Assembly (NCBI RefSeq): GCF_024648885.1 | Contig: NZ_JANBBF010000009.1 | Span: forward strand, 186,001-250,000 | DNA from: Prauserella salsuginis | Lineage (GTDB): Bacteria > Actinomycetota > Actinomycetes > Mycobacteriales > Pseudonocardiaceae | Direction of reading: 5' to 3' | Length of the DNA stretch: 64,000 bases | In this document: positions 40,007-48,900 of the stretch, one piece after another | Layout of the letters: each line of letters begins with the position of its first letter | Position numbering within the stretch: position 1 is the stretch's first letter | Notes under the pieces: generated by a model | Database searches by the model: none | What the model saw: only the letters and a program-made list of their open reading frames with translations | What the model was told of the DNA's origin: nothing | Translations under genes and position numbers: made by a program

Positions 40007-40546
40007 TCAGGCTGACGGTTGTTGGTCGAGCAGTCCGACGGGGTCGACGCTGTAAGCGACCATCCAGCTGGGGTCGATGCGATACCAGATGGACTCGTTC
40101 CAGAACGGATCGTCGCCGTCGCCGTCGTAGTGGTCGACCAGATAATCGCGGACGGTCGGCCAAGTCGGGTCGTTGCTCGTCCCCTCGGGGTTCAGTGGAA
40201 CGACGTGTCCGTGCGTGAAAATGCCGAGCTGTTCGCCGTGCATGAAGGTCGCGCTGATGCCGGGCCGCGCCGCGAGATGACGGGCTTTCGCGGCCTGGCG
40301 GTCGGTGCCGATGATCCAGCGGCCGTGCAGGAAATGCCCGTCGGCGCCGCTGATGCGTGGTTCGCCGCGCCGGGTGACCGTTGCGATGGCCAGGGTGCAC
40401 ATGCCTTGGCAGACGCGGACGACCTGTTCGGCGTCGAGGGTCCGCTCACCTGGTCGGATGATCGATTTGAGGTGGCTGCTGGAACCGGCCCAGGACGTGT
40501 CGAGCAGGACTTGGAGGCTGTGGAGCTCGTCGGGAGTCTCGAACAT
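40007..40546 (-). CDS. Pyridoxamine 5'-phosphate oxidase-like (split beta-barrel) protein
   Basis: 179 residues. GMCTLAIATVTRRGEPRISGADGHFLHGRWIIGTDRQAAKARHLAARPGISATFM is the typical flavin/F420-binding split-barrel pattern. The last third (DPFWNESIWYRIDPSWMVAYSVDP) is also family-like. The family includes FMN- and F420-dependent reductases, and the cofactor cannot be told here. It is the first intact gene right of the tRNA-Ala element. Confidence 0.8.
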   Translation of the reverse strand: MFETPDELHSLQVLLDTSWAGSSSHLKSIIRPGERTLDAEQVVRVCQGMCTLAIATVTRRGEPRISGADGHFLHGRWIIGTDRQAAKARHLAARPGISATFMHGEQLGIFTHGHVVPLNPEGTSNDPTWPTVRDYLVDHYDGDGDDPFWNESIWYRIDPSWMVAYSVDPVGLLDQQPSA

Positions 40547-40696
40547 TCGGCTAGTTGACCACCTCCCACCGACAGTGTCGGCTCAGTGCGCGGTCGCCGA
40601 CCGCATCTGCTCCTGCCACCGCCCGATCATCCGGACCACTCTTCACCGAGCCCGTATCGTGCGAGGAGGACCAGACGATGCGACCGAAGGGAACCG

Positions 40697-41035
40697 ATGT
40701 CCGACAATGCCCCGGCGGCGGAAGTCGCCCAGGCCGGAGACCGTGACCGGTACGAGATCAGCGTCGGCGAGCAGCCGGCTGGGTTCACCGCATACGTCGA
40801 TCGCGGCGGGCAGCGCATCTTCTTCCACACCGAGATCGGCGAGAACTTCGGCGGAATGGGACTGGGCAGCAAGCTGATCGGTCAGGCACTGGCCGACACG
40901 CGCGACGCGGGCCTGCGCATCGTGCCGGTGTGCCCGTTCGTGAAGAAGTACCTCGAACGCCACCACGAGGTCGACGACGTCGTCGACAAGGTCACCACCG
41001 ACGCGCTGGCCGCGGTGCGCGAGCGGACGGAGTGA
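40697..41035 (+). CDS. GNAT-like N-acetyltransferase (YidJ/NATD1-type)
   Basis: 112 residues from ATG at 40697. The short GNAT fold is seen in RIFFHTEIGENFGGMGLGSKLIGQALADTRDAGLRIVPVCPFVKKYLERH, with the acetyl-CoA loop GMGLGSKL and the terminal CPFVKKYLERHHE block diagnostic of this subfamily. The substrate is unknown. It ends 3 bases before the AhpD-like gene and is probably co-transcribed. Confidence 0.88.
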   Translation: MSDNAPAAEVAQAGDRDRYEISVGEQPAGFTAYVDRGGQRIFFHTEIGENFGGMGLGSKLIGQALADTRDAGLRIVPVCPFVKKYLERHHEVDDVVDKVTTDALAAVRERTE

Positions 41036-41038
41036 GCC

Positions 41039-41521
41039 ATGTCCGACAGGATCTTCATCGACAAGCAGACACCGTCCGTGTTCAAGGCCCTCACCGCGAC
41101 CGCGACCGAGATCCGCAGCCGGGCGCGTGAGATCGGCCTGGACACGATCCTGCTGGAACTGGTCAACGTCCGGGCGTCCCAGCTCAACGCGTGCACCTTC
41201 TGCCTCGACCGGCACACTCACCTCGCCCTCGAAGCGGGTGACACCGCTCAGCGGTTGGCCGTGCTGCCGGGTTGGCGCGATACCGACCTGTTCACCCCAC
41301 GCGAGCGGGCCGCGCTGGAACTGACCGAAGCCGTGACCCTGGTCGCCCAGCAGCATCCCGACGACGAGGCGTACGCACGGGCTCGCGCGAACCTCACCGA
41401 CGACGAGGTCTCGTTGATCACGTGGGCGGCCGTCACCATCAACGCTTTCAACCGCGTGTCCCTCATGTCGAGGCACCCGGTGCGCCGCCGCTCAGGCACG
41501 TCCGATCGGTCGCAAGCCTGA
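41039..41521 (+). CDS. Carboxymuconolactone decarboxylase / AhpD-like protein
   Basis: 160 residues. The redox motif CTFCLDRHTHLAL (CxxC and His) is in the expected place, about residues 52-64, with the helical RASQLNA before it. It is a distant paralogue of the protein at 34638 and is likely a small peroxidase-like reductase. Confidence 0.88.
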   Translation: MSDRIFIDKQTPSVFKALTATATEIRSRAREIGLDTILLELVNVRASQLNACTFCLDRHTHLALEAGDTAQRLAVLPGWRDTDLFTPRERAALELTEAVTLVAQQHPDDEAYARARANLTDDEVSLITWAAVTINAFNRVSLMSRHPVRRRSGTSDRSQA

Positions 41522-41528
41522 ACGGGCG

Positions 41529-41996
41529 TCAACCGCGCTTGGCGGCCCGGCGGTCGTAAAGCTCGGCGTAGCGGCGCCAGCTGAGCATGGTCACGGTCAT
41601 GGACCAGGCGAGGCCGAGGGCCGTCGGCACCGGCCGTTTCGTCCACGCACCCAGCGCGGCGGCGGCGAGGCCGACCGATCCGACCGCGTTGAGACCGCTC
41701 GATCCCGGGTCCTGCTTCGGGTCCGCGATCCACTGTTCCTCACCGAGGATGGCGCGCGTCGCGAATGTCCGGTCGCCGCGCACCGGAGGGGTCACGACCG
41801 GGTTGACCGCCATCCACACCGCGACGGGGACCGCGTGCCGCCAGTCGCGCGTCCACAGCGGCAGCACCAGCAGTGGCGTGGTGGCCCAGCGGGACCACGC
41901 GCTGACCGGATGCGCGTGCCGGGCGAACACCCACCTGCGGAACCGGTCTGCCGCCGGCACGTCGGAAGCCGTGGTCGGTGCGTCGGGCTTCGGCAT
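41529..41996 (-). CDS. DUF6653-like membrane-associated protein
   Basis: 155 residues from ATG at 41996 with AGGAGG upstream. RFRRWVFARHAHPVSAWSRWATTPLLVLPLW and the later NPVVTPPVRGDRTFATRAILGEEQWI fit a family I recall as DUF6653. There are two or three hydrophobic segments. No function is known. Confidence 0.7.
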   Translation of the reverse strand: MPKPDAPTTASDVPAADRFRRWVFARHAHPVSAWSRWATTPLLVLPLWTRDWRHAVPVAVWMAVNPVVTPPVRGDRTFATRAILGEEQWIADPKQDPGSSGLNAVGSVGLAAAALGAWTKRPVPTALGLAWSMTVTMLSWRRYAELYDRRAAKRG

Positions 41997-42185
41997 CGAA
42001 TCCTCCTGCTGCCAGGACGGCTGTCGTCGGCGTGCGCCGAAGTATGCCGCACCCGTCGACGTGCCGGCGGAGATTCGGCGCATCGCCCCGTGCCCTCTCC
42101 TGCCGAGCGTGTTCGATATTGACCGCGGGGCCGTGGACAGGCACGCTCGCCGCGACCGGAGTCGCGATGACGGGGGACGCCGCCG

Positions 42186-42515
42186 ATGTCGGACGAGCAG
42201 CGCGACGAGCGCCCGCGGTACGTCGTCGTGGACGAACCCGACGTCGACGCCGACGAGATGATCGCGATCTGGCGTAAGGCCAGCCGGGCGTGGGGTGTGC
42301 GCCCGCATCCCGATCGCGTGGCCGAGATGCACGCCGACCTCGACCTGATGCGTCCGCACTACCCTGCGGACGTCCTGGTCGAGCTGGAGATCGGGCTCTG
42401 GCGGATGCTGCAGCTGCAGGCGATCGACGCGCACGCCGACTACCGGCCCATAGCGGTCCTCACCGAGAACGGCGTCGGCCTGGTGGAGCGCGTCCGCCCC
42501 GAAGACGTCGAGTAG
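42186..42515 (+). CDS. Hypothetical protein
   Basis: 109 residues, ATG at 42186. An acidic, soluble protein with a conserved-looking block (ADEMIAIWRKASRAWGVRPHPDRVAEMHADLDLMRPHYPADVLVELEIGLWRMLQLQ). I do not recognise the family. It precedes cassette 3 by about 160 bases. Confidence 0.6.
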   Translation: MSDEQRDERPRYVVVDEPDVDADEMIAIWRKASRAWGVRPHPDRVAEMHADLDLMRPHYPADVLVELEIGLWRMLQLQAIDAHADYRPIAVLTENGVGLVERVRPEDVE

Positions 42516-42673
42516 CCGGCCGCAACCCGGTGACCGGCAGCAGAGCGGAGCGGGCCACGGACCTCACCGCTCACCCCGTCGTGGGCAGCTGTTCACCGAA
42601 AGTGGCAACGCGGCCGTGTCCGGTTCGATACTTTCTACTCCCCACCTGCCCACTGGAGAAAGGCACATCCGGC

Positions 42674-42982
42674 GTGAGCGGTTACGACGTCGATCCCGAG
42701 ACACTCGTCAGCACCGGCGACGAGCTCGTTTCGCTCGCGGACGGTGCCGGCGAAGCGGTCGCCGAGTTCAGCGGCGCAGTCGCGGTGTACGCCGACGACA
42801 ACGACGGATTCAACGCCGCGGGCAAGGTGAAGGGGCTCGCCGAACTGTGGGAGTACCACGTCGACGACCTGGGCAAGCGCACCGCGGTCGCAGGGGGACT
42901 GCTGCGCGACGGCGCGAGCGATTACGAGCAGATGGAGGACACCGTGCTCGACACCCTCCCCGACCTGCACTCGGAGACGTGA
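42674..42982 (+). CDS. EspC-like ESX-associated small protein (cassette 3)
   Basis: 102 residues from GTG at 42674. YDVDPETLVSTGDELVSLADGAGEAV fits the start of EspC-type excreted factors, followed by a second helix (KGLAELWEYHVDDLGKRTAVAGGLLRDGASDYEQMEDT) ending in a YxxxE-like export signal (YEQME). It is separated from the hydrolase gene by one base. In mycobacteria EspC-like proteins are ESX substrates or partners; here export is inferred, since no secretion-apparatus genes are in the window. Confidence 0.7.
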   Translation: MSGYDVDPETLVSTGDELVSLADGAGEAVAEFSGAVAVYADDNDGFNAAGKVKGLAELWEYHVDDLGKRTAVAGGLLRDGASDYEQMEDTVLDTLPDLHSET

Positions 42983-42983
42983 C

Positions 42984-44579
42984 GTGGTTTCGTTCGAACA
43001 GCTGCGGTCGGCCGATCCGGCGTCCTTCGACAACCTCGCCAACAAGTGGTCGCGCTTGGCGGGAGAACTCTCCTCCACCGACTCCGACCTCGCGTCCGCG
43101 GCACGCCCCCTGGAAGGCTGGAGCGGCGACGCCGGTGACACCGCACGGGCTCACATCAGCGACGTGCGCGACGGCTACTCCACGGCCGCCGAGTACATCG
43201 AGAAGATCCCGCCCGCCCTGCGCACGCTGTCCGACGCCGTGTCCGAGGCGCAGAAGACCGTGAACAGCGTCGCCGAGACCGTCGATTCCAACGGGCACCT
43301 GCGGTTGCAGACGGACGGCACCGTGCGGGCGATTCCCGGTGGGCCGGGCGACATGCGGAGCGACGAGGAGAAACAGGCCGCTTCCGATCTCGCGGAGGAA
43401 CTGACCGGGAAGATTTCCCGAGCGCTGAAAGCCGCCAAAGAGGCCGACCGCACGGCTGTGTCTGCTTTGGACAAAGCGACACCGGAGTCGGCGGGTCTGG
43501 AACTCGAAGCCACCGGCGACGGCAACATCGTGACTCCGGCCGACATTCCCCGCGACGCCTCCGCCGCAGAGGTCAAGCAGTGGTGGGACGAGTTGAGCCC
43601 CACCGAACAGGAATCGGCCATCTACACCCACGGCGACGTCATCGGCGGCCTGGACGGGATTCCCGCCGAGGATCGCGACCGTGCCAACCGGATCCGGTTC
43701 ACCGAGGAGTACACGCAGCTCAACGAACGCCGCGACGAACTCGAGAACCTCGACCCGTCCGGATACTCACCGGAGGCGCGCGAACTCGAGGAGATCGACC
43801 AGACACTCCGCGGGCTCGACGCCATTCACGAACGCCTCGAGCGGGAACCGACAGAGACCAGGCCGGAGGCGTACCTGCTCGACTTCTCCACCGAGGGCAA
43901 CGGCCGCGGCATCGTCGCGACCGGAAATCCCGACACTGCCGACAACGTCGTCACCTCCGTCCCAGGGACCGGGTCGAACCTGTCGAAGATCGGCGGCGAA
44001 CTCGACAAGGCCGACGCGCTGCTCGACCAGGCAGCGCAGACCGAAAGGGGCAGCAGCAACGCGGCCATCACGTGGGTCGGCTACGACGCGCCGCAGGATC
44101 TCGGCGCGGCGACGAAGGCCGATTTCGCCGAGGACGCCGCGGGCGACCTACAGTCCTTTCAGGATGGTCTGCGTGCCACGCACGAGGGGCAGCCGTCCAA
44201 CAACACGCTCATCGGCCACAGCTACGGGTCGACCGTCGTCGGACACGCGGCACAGGGTGACAAGGAACTCGACATCGACAACGCCGTGTTCATCGGCAGT
44301 CCCGGCGTCGGCGCGGACCACGTGTCCGAACTCAACCTGGCCGACGGTGCCGACGTCTACGCCGGGACCGCGGAGAACGACGTCATCCGCAACACCCCGC
44401 CGTTCATCCACGACAACCAGCCGATCAACGAGGACTTCGGCGCCGAGGTGTTCGACGCGGGCGAGGGCACCGACTCGTGGTACGGCACGTCGACGGATGC
44501 GCATTCGGAGTACTGGGACGAGAACTCCACACCGTTGCGCAACCTAGGCCGCATCGTGGTCGGCGAGTCACCGTCATGA
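42984..44579 (+). CDS. WXG100-like domain plus DUF1023-type alpha/beta hydrolase (cassette 3)
   Basis: 531 residues, GTG start. The N-terminal about 100 residues form a helical WXG-type module (FDNLANKWSRLAGELSSTD ... LEGWSGDAGDTARAHI with WSG), then a helical linker and the hydrolase domain: YLLDFSTEGNGRGIVATG, ITWVGYDAPQDLG, nucleophile Ser413 in LIGHSYGSTVVGHAA, SPGVGADHVSEL, Asp466 in AENDVIR and His507 in STDAHSEYW. It has no classical signal peptide; the WXG module and the EspC-like neighbour suggest type VII export. It is the best preserved of three paralogues in this window. The substrate (lipid or ester) is unknown. Confidence 0.85.
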   Translation: MVSFEQLRSADPASFDNLANKWSRLAGELSSTDSDLASAARPLEGWSGDAGDTARAHISDVRDGYSTAAEYIEKIPPALRTLSDAVSEAQKTVNSVAETVDSNGHLRLQTDGTVRAIPGGPGDMRSDEEKQAASDLAEELTGKISRALKAAKEADRTAVSALDKATPESAGLELEATGDGNIVTPADIPRDASAAEVKQWWDELSPTEQESAIYTHGDVIGGLDGIPAEDRDRANRIRFTEEYTQLNERRDELENLDPSGYSPEARELEEIDQTLRGLDAIHERLEREPTETRPEAYLLDFSTEGNGRGIVATGNPDTADNVVTSVPGTGSNLSKIGGELDKADALLDQAAQTERGSSNAAITWVGYDAPQDLGAATKADFAEDAAGDLQSFQDGLRATHEGQPSNNTLIGHSYGSTVVGHAAQGDKELDIDNAVFIGSPGVGADHVSELNLADGADVYAGTAENDVIRNTPPFIHDNQPINEDFGAEVFDAGEGTDSWYGTSTDAHSEYWDENSTPLRNLGRIVVGESPS

Positions 44580-44586
44580 TGGGGCC

Positions 44587-45180
44587 ATGAGGAAACCGAA
44601 TCCCCGGCCGGCCGCGCGTAAGCGGACCCGATGGGCGCTGCCCGCGCTGGTCGCGGGTGTGCTGCTGGCGGCAGGGTGCGGCGGTGGCGCGGGGACGGGC
44701 GGCTCGGGTGAAAGCACGGACGGCGGCGGTACGGAAGGCGGGCGGCAGATGAACACCCTGACGATCGAACAGGCGCGGGAGCGGGCACAACAGCACATCG
44801 ACCGTGCCGTCGCCGCACTGCCCGTGACACCGGAGCTGACCCTGCACCGAGACGACGAGCTCGAGTGCACCGACCCCGACGACAAGGGGCCGGCCGGGCG
44901 CTATCAGGTCGGCAGGACGTACTGGCTCGACGAGGTTCCGGCCGAACGGAGCGCCGAGATCGTCGACACGCTCCACGACCACTGGACGTCCGGCGGTTTC
45001 CGCGTGCTCGCCGACGAGCGGTCGGCCGACGACCGGTTCGTGTCGGTCGAACACGATGAGGACGCGTTCCGCATGTCCGTGCAGCAGAGCAAGGACGGCA
45101 GCCTCTCGCTCGGTGCGTCGTCGCCGTGCCTGTGGCCCGAGGGCGAACCACCCGGCGGCGGGGAATCCGCCTCGCGGTGA
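44587..45180 (+). CDS. Lipoprotein (cassette 3)
   Basis: 197 residues, ATG 7 bases after the hydrolase. Signal peptide RKRTRWALPALVAGVLLAAGCGGG with lipobox LAAG-C (Cys near residue 32), a Gly/Ser-rich linker, then the mature domain ARERAQQHIDRAVAALPV ... YQVGRTYWLDEVP ... SLGASSPCLW with two cysteines (ELECTDPD and SPCLW) that could form a disulfide. The paralogue without a signal is at 34143. The position after the hydrolase suggests a partner, perhaps protective. Confidence 0.8.
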   Translation: MRKPNPRPAARKRTRWALPALVAGVLLAAGCGGGAGTGGSGESTDGGGTEGGRQMNTLTIEQARERAQQHIDRAVAALPVTPELTLHRDDELECTDPDDKGPAGRYQVGRTYWLDEVPAERSAEIVDTLHDHWTSGGFRVLADERSADDRFVSVEHDEDAFRMSVQQSKDGSLSLGASSPCLWPEGEPPGGGESASR

Positions 45181-45182
45181 GG

Positions 45183-45231
45183 CGCCACCGGACAGGGCAC
45201 CTCCGGACAGGGCGCCACCGGACAGGGCAAC
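45183..45231. repeat. Short tandem repeat after the lipoprotein gene
   Basis: Three imperfect 16-base units around CACCGGACAGGGC. Confidence 0.7.
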
Positions 45232-45280
45232 ACCGCGGCCCACCAGCCGCATGTGATCTTGACGGGATCCCCGGCAGTGA

Positions 45281-45718
45281 TCAGGTGTCGCGATGCGGAA
45301 GTGACAGCCGTCGTAGCGGGTCGCCGCCGTCGACGAACAGCCGTCCCCGTGGGGTGAGTGCGTCGGCGATTCGGCGGAGGGCGAGTCGCCCCGTTGCCGG
45401 GTGTCGCCCGTCGAGGGCACCAACGCGGACTGCGAAGGCCAGGTCGAAGCGCGCTTCGTCGGGCAGGAGCGTGAAGTCTTCGACGGCGATCCGCCGCACG
45501 CTCATCAGCCCGGCGTCGATCTCCGCCGCGGCACCCTTCCAGGCCTGGTCGATGCTCGTGGCCGAGCGGTCGATCATCAGGATGTGCCCGTCACCGACGC
45601 GTCCGGCGACCGCCTTTGCCGCCGCGCTGGTACCGCCCCCGATTTCCAGTACACGCATCCCAGGAGTGAGCGGGAGCGCGTCGACGATCGCCGTCAGGCG
45701 TGGCGACAGGGAGCGCAT
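45281..45718 (-). CDS. SAM-dependent methyltransferase
   Basis: 145 residues from ATG at 45718; the open frame extends to 45910 but that part is not protein-like, and GGGAGGGG precedes this ATG. Motif I MRVLEIGGGTSAAAKAVAGRVG, acidic MIDRSATSI, and FDLAFAVRVGALDG with LTPRGRLFVDGG. It is a compact class I enzyme; the substrate is unknown. It lies divergent from the NRPS gene. Confidence 0.8.
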   Translation of the reverse strand: MRSLSPRLTAIVDALPLTPGMRVLEIGGGTSAAAKAVAGRVGDGHILMIDRSATSIDQAWKGAAAEIDAGLMSVRRIAVEDFTLLPDEARFDLAFAVRVGALDGRHPATGRLALRRIADALTPRGRLFVDGGDPLRRLSLPHRDT

Positions 45719-45981
45719 GCGGGACCCCTCCCACTCGGTGATCCGGTAGCACCGGAGGCTGTCATCGACGAGTACCCCGCGACCGATCAGCAACGCCTCG
45801 GCCGGCCCGCGTACGGGAGCGACCGGGGTCCACGGGCAGGCGGAGCGACGTTCCGCGGGCGTCCCCTGTCGTGTGATCCTCTCTACACCTGTCCGATATC
45901 CGCAGTTCATGCTGGGTAGGCTGACCGGTCGTTCTCGGCCGTCTCACCCGGAGCTGGCCCGGATAGCGCCTGTGAGGGCTT

Positions 45982-48900
45982 GTGACGATCGCGATCGACA
46001 GACCTGCCGGACCGACGCCCGCCCCTGACCCCGCCGCCCGCGCCGTGTTCCGGACCGGGCTCGCGCCGACCGTCCGGACGCTGCTCGACGTACTCGACGA
46101 CACGATCGCGCGGCACAAGGACGCGCCCGCGATCGACGACGGTTCGACCGTGCTGACCTATCGCGCGCTGGCCGCCGAGATCGACACCGTGCGGGCGAAG
46201 CTGGTGGCCGAAGGCGTCGGCGTCGGCGACCGCGTGGGCATCCGCATCTCCTCGGGCACCGCCGAGCTGTACGTGGCGATCCTCGGCACGCTCGCGGTCG
46301 GCGCCGCCTACGTCCCGGTCGACATCGACGACCCGGACGAGCGTGCCGCGCTCGTGTTCGACGAGGCGGGCGTCGGTGTCGTGCTGGGTGACGGCGGCGC
46401 GCTCGAACGGGTCGGCGAGCCGCGCGGCATGCCCGGCACGCCCACGCCGGGTGACGACGCGTGGATCATCTTCACGTCAGGCTCGACCGGCAAGCCCAAG
46501 GGCGTCGCGGTCAGCCACGGCAGCGCGGCCGCGTTCGTCGACGCCGAGGCGCAGCTGTTCCTCACCGACGAACCGCTCGGGCCGGGTGACCGTGTACTGG
46601 CCGGCCTGTCGGTGGCGTTCGACGCCTCCTGCGAGGAGATGTGGCTGGCGTGGCGCAACGGCGCCTGCCTCGTGCCCGCCCCACGCGCGCTCGTGCGCAC
46701 CGGCGTCGACCTCGGGCCGTGGCTGCTCGACCGCCGCATCACCGCCGTGTCCACCGTGCCGACGCTCGCCGCGCTGTGGCCTGCGGAGGCGCTGGAGGAC
46801 ATCCGGCTGCTCATCTTCGGCGGCGAAGCCTGCCCACCGGAGTTGGCCGCGCGCGTCGCCGTCGAAGGGCGCGAGGCGTGGAACACCTACGGGCCGACCG
46901 AGGCCACCGTCGTCGCCTGCGGGGCACAACTGTCCGGTGAGGGGCAGGTCCGTATCGGTCTGCCGCTGCACGGCTGGCAGCTCGCGGTGGTCGACGACGA
47001 CGGCAAGCCCGTGCCCATGGGCGCCACTGGCGAACTCGTGATCGGCGGCGTCGGGCTCGCCCGGTACCTCGACGAGGACAAGGACGCCGAGAAGTTCGCA
47101 CCGCTGCCGTCGCTCGGCTGGGAGCGTGCGTATCGCAGCGGCGACCTCGTGCGTGCCGACCCCGAAGGCCTCGTGTTCCTCGGCAGGGCCGATGAGCAGG
47201 TCAAGCTCGGCGGCAGGCGGATCGAGCTCGGCGAGGTGGACGCCGCGCTGCAGTCGTTGCCCGGCGTCGCGGGTGCCGCGGCCGCCGTGCGCAGGACCGA
47301 TGCGGGCAATCAGGTGCTCGTCGGCTACGTGTTGCCCGGCGACGGCGACGGCGACGGGTTCGACATCGACGCCGCCGTCGCACACCTGAGGGAGCAGCTG
47401 CCCGCCGCGCTCGTGCCGCTCCTCGCGGTGGTCGACGATCTGCCGGTGCGCACCTCCGGCAAGGTCGACCGCGCCGCGCTGCCCTGGCCGCTGCCCGCCG
47501 GATCGGTGACGGGCAGCGACGACGGGCTGTCCGAGACCGAACAGTGGCTGGCCGAGGGGTGGGCCGCGATCCTCGGCGTCACCGTCGGCGATCCGAAGGC
47601 CGACTTCTTCTCCTGCGGCGGCGGCAGCCTCACCGCGGCGCAGCTCGTGTCGCGCATCCGCACCCGGTATCCCGACGTGGCGGTCACCGACGTGTACACC
47701 CATCCGCGACTCGGCGATTTGGCCGAGAAGCTCGACGGGCTCGAAGGCACGACCGCACGCCGTCGCCGCGTCCCGCCGGTGCCCGCATCGACCGGCCTGG
47801 TGCAGAGCCTGTTGCTGGTTCCGCTGCTGACGGTGGCCGGGCTGCGGTGGACGACGATAGCGGCCGCACTGTCGACGGCACTCGGCGTCGTCGCCGGTGT
47901 CGCCTGGGCGCCCACGGTGCCCTGGTGGACGCTCGCCGCGGCGTGGCTCGTGCTGTTCAGCCCCGCGGGCCGCATCGTGATCTCGGCGGCGGGCGCCCGG
48001 CTGCTGCTGCGCGGCCTGCGACCCGGCCGGTATCCCCGTGGCGGCAGGGTGCACCTGCGGTTGTGGGCGGCGGAACGGCTCGCCGACGTCACCGGGGCCA
48101 CCGACGTGACAGGTGCGTCCTGGATGACCCACTACGCCCGGCTGCTCGGTGCGAAGGTGGGCGAGGACGTGGACCTGCACGCCCCGCCGCCGGTCACCGG
48201 AATGCTCAAACTCGGCCGCGGCGCCGCCGTCGAACCGGAGACCGACCTGTCCGGCCACTGGGTCGACGGCGACGTCGTCCACATCGGAAAGATCCGCATC
48301 GGCGCGGGTGCACGCGTGGCCGCGCGGAGCACGCTGCTGCCAGGCGCGCGCATCGGCAAGGGCGCCGAGGTGGCCGCCGGCGCGACGGTGCGCGGTGCCG
48401 TTCCCGCGGGCAGGCGCTGGGCGGGTTCACCTGCGACCAGCGATCCGAAGGGTGCGTTGCGCTGGCCGTCGAAGAAACCGGCGCGCAGCCGGCGCTGGGC
48501 ACTGGCCTACGGCGCCGCCTCGTTCGTGCTCGGCGTGCTGTCCGCGGTGGCGGCGCTGCCGGCCGTCGCGATCCTCGGTGCCGCCGCCGCGCAGGCCCCC
48601 GGACTCGTGGCCGCGCTCGGCCCGATGCTCGCGCTCGTGCCCGTCGCGGCGCTCGCGTACCTGGGCACGTACGCGGCGCTCGTACTGGTGGGCGTGCGCG
48701 CGCTCGGCATCGGACTACGCGAGGGCTTCCACCCCGTGCACAGCCGGCTCGCCTGGCAGGTGTGGGCCACCGAACGGCTCATGGACGCCGCGCGATCGGC
48801 ACTGTTCCCGCTGTACGCCAGCCTGCTCACGCCCGGTTGGCTGCGACTGCTGGGCGCCAAGGTGGGCCGCGGTGTCGAGGCGTCGACCGTGCTGGCCGTG

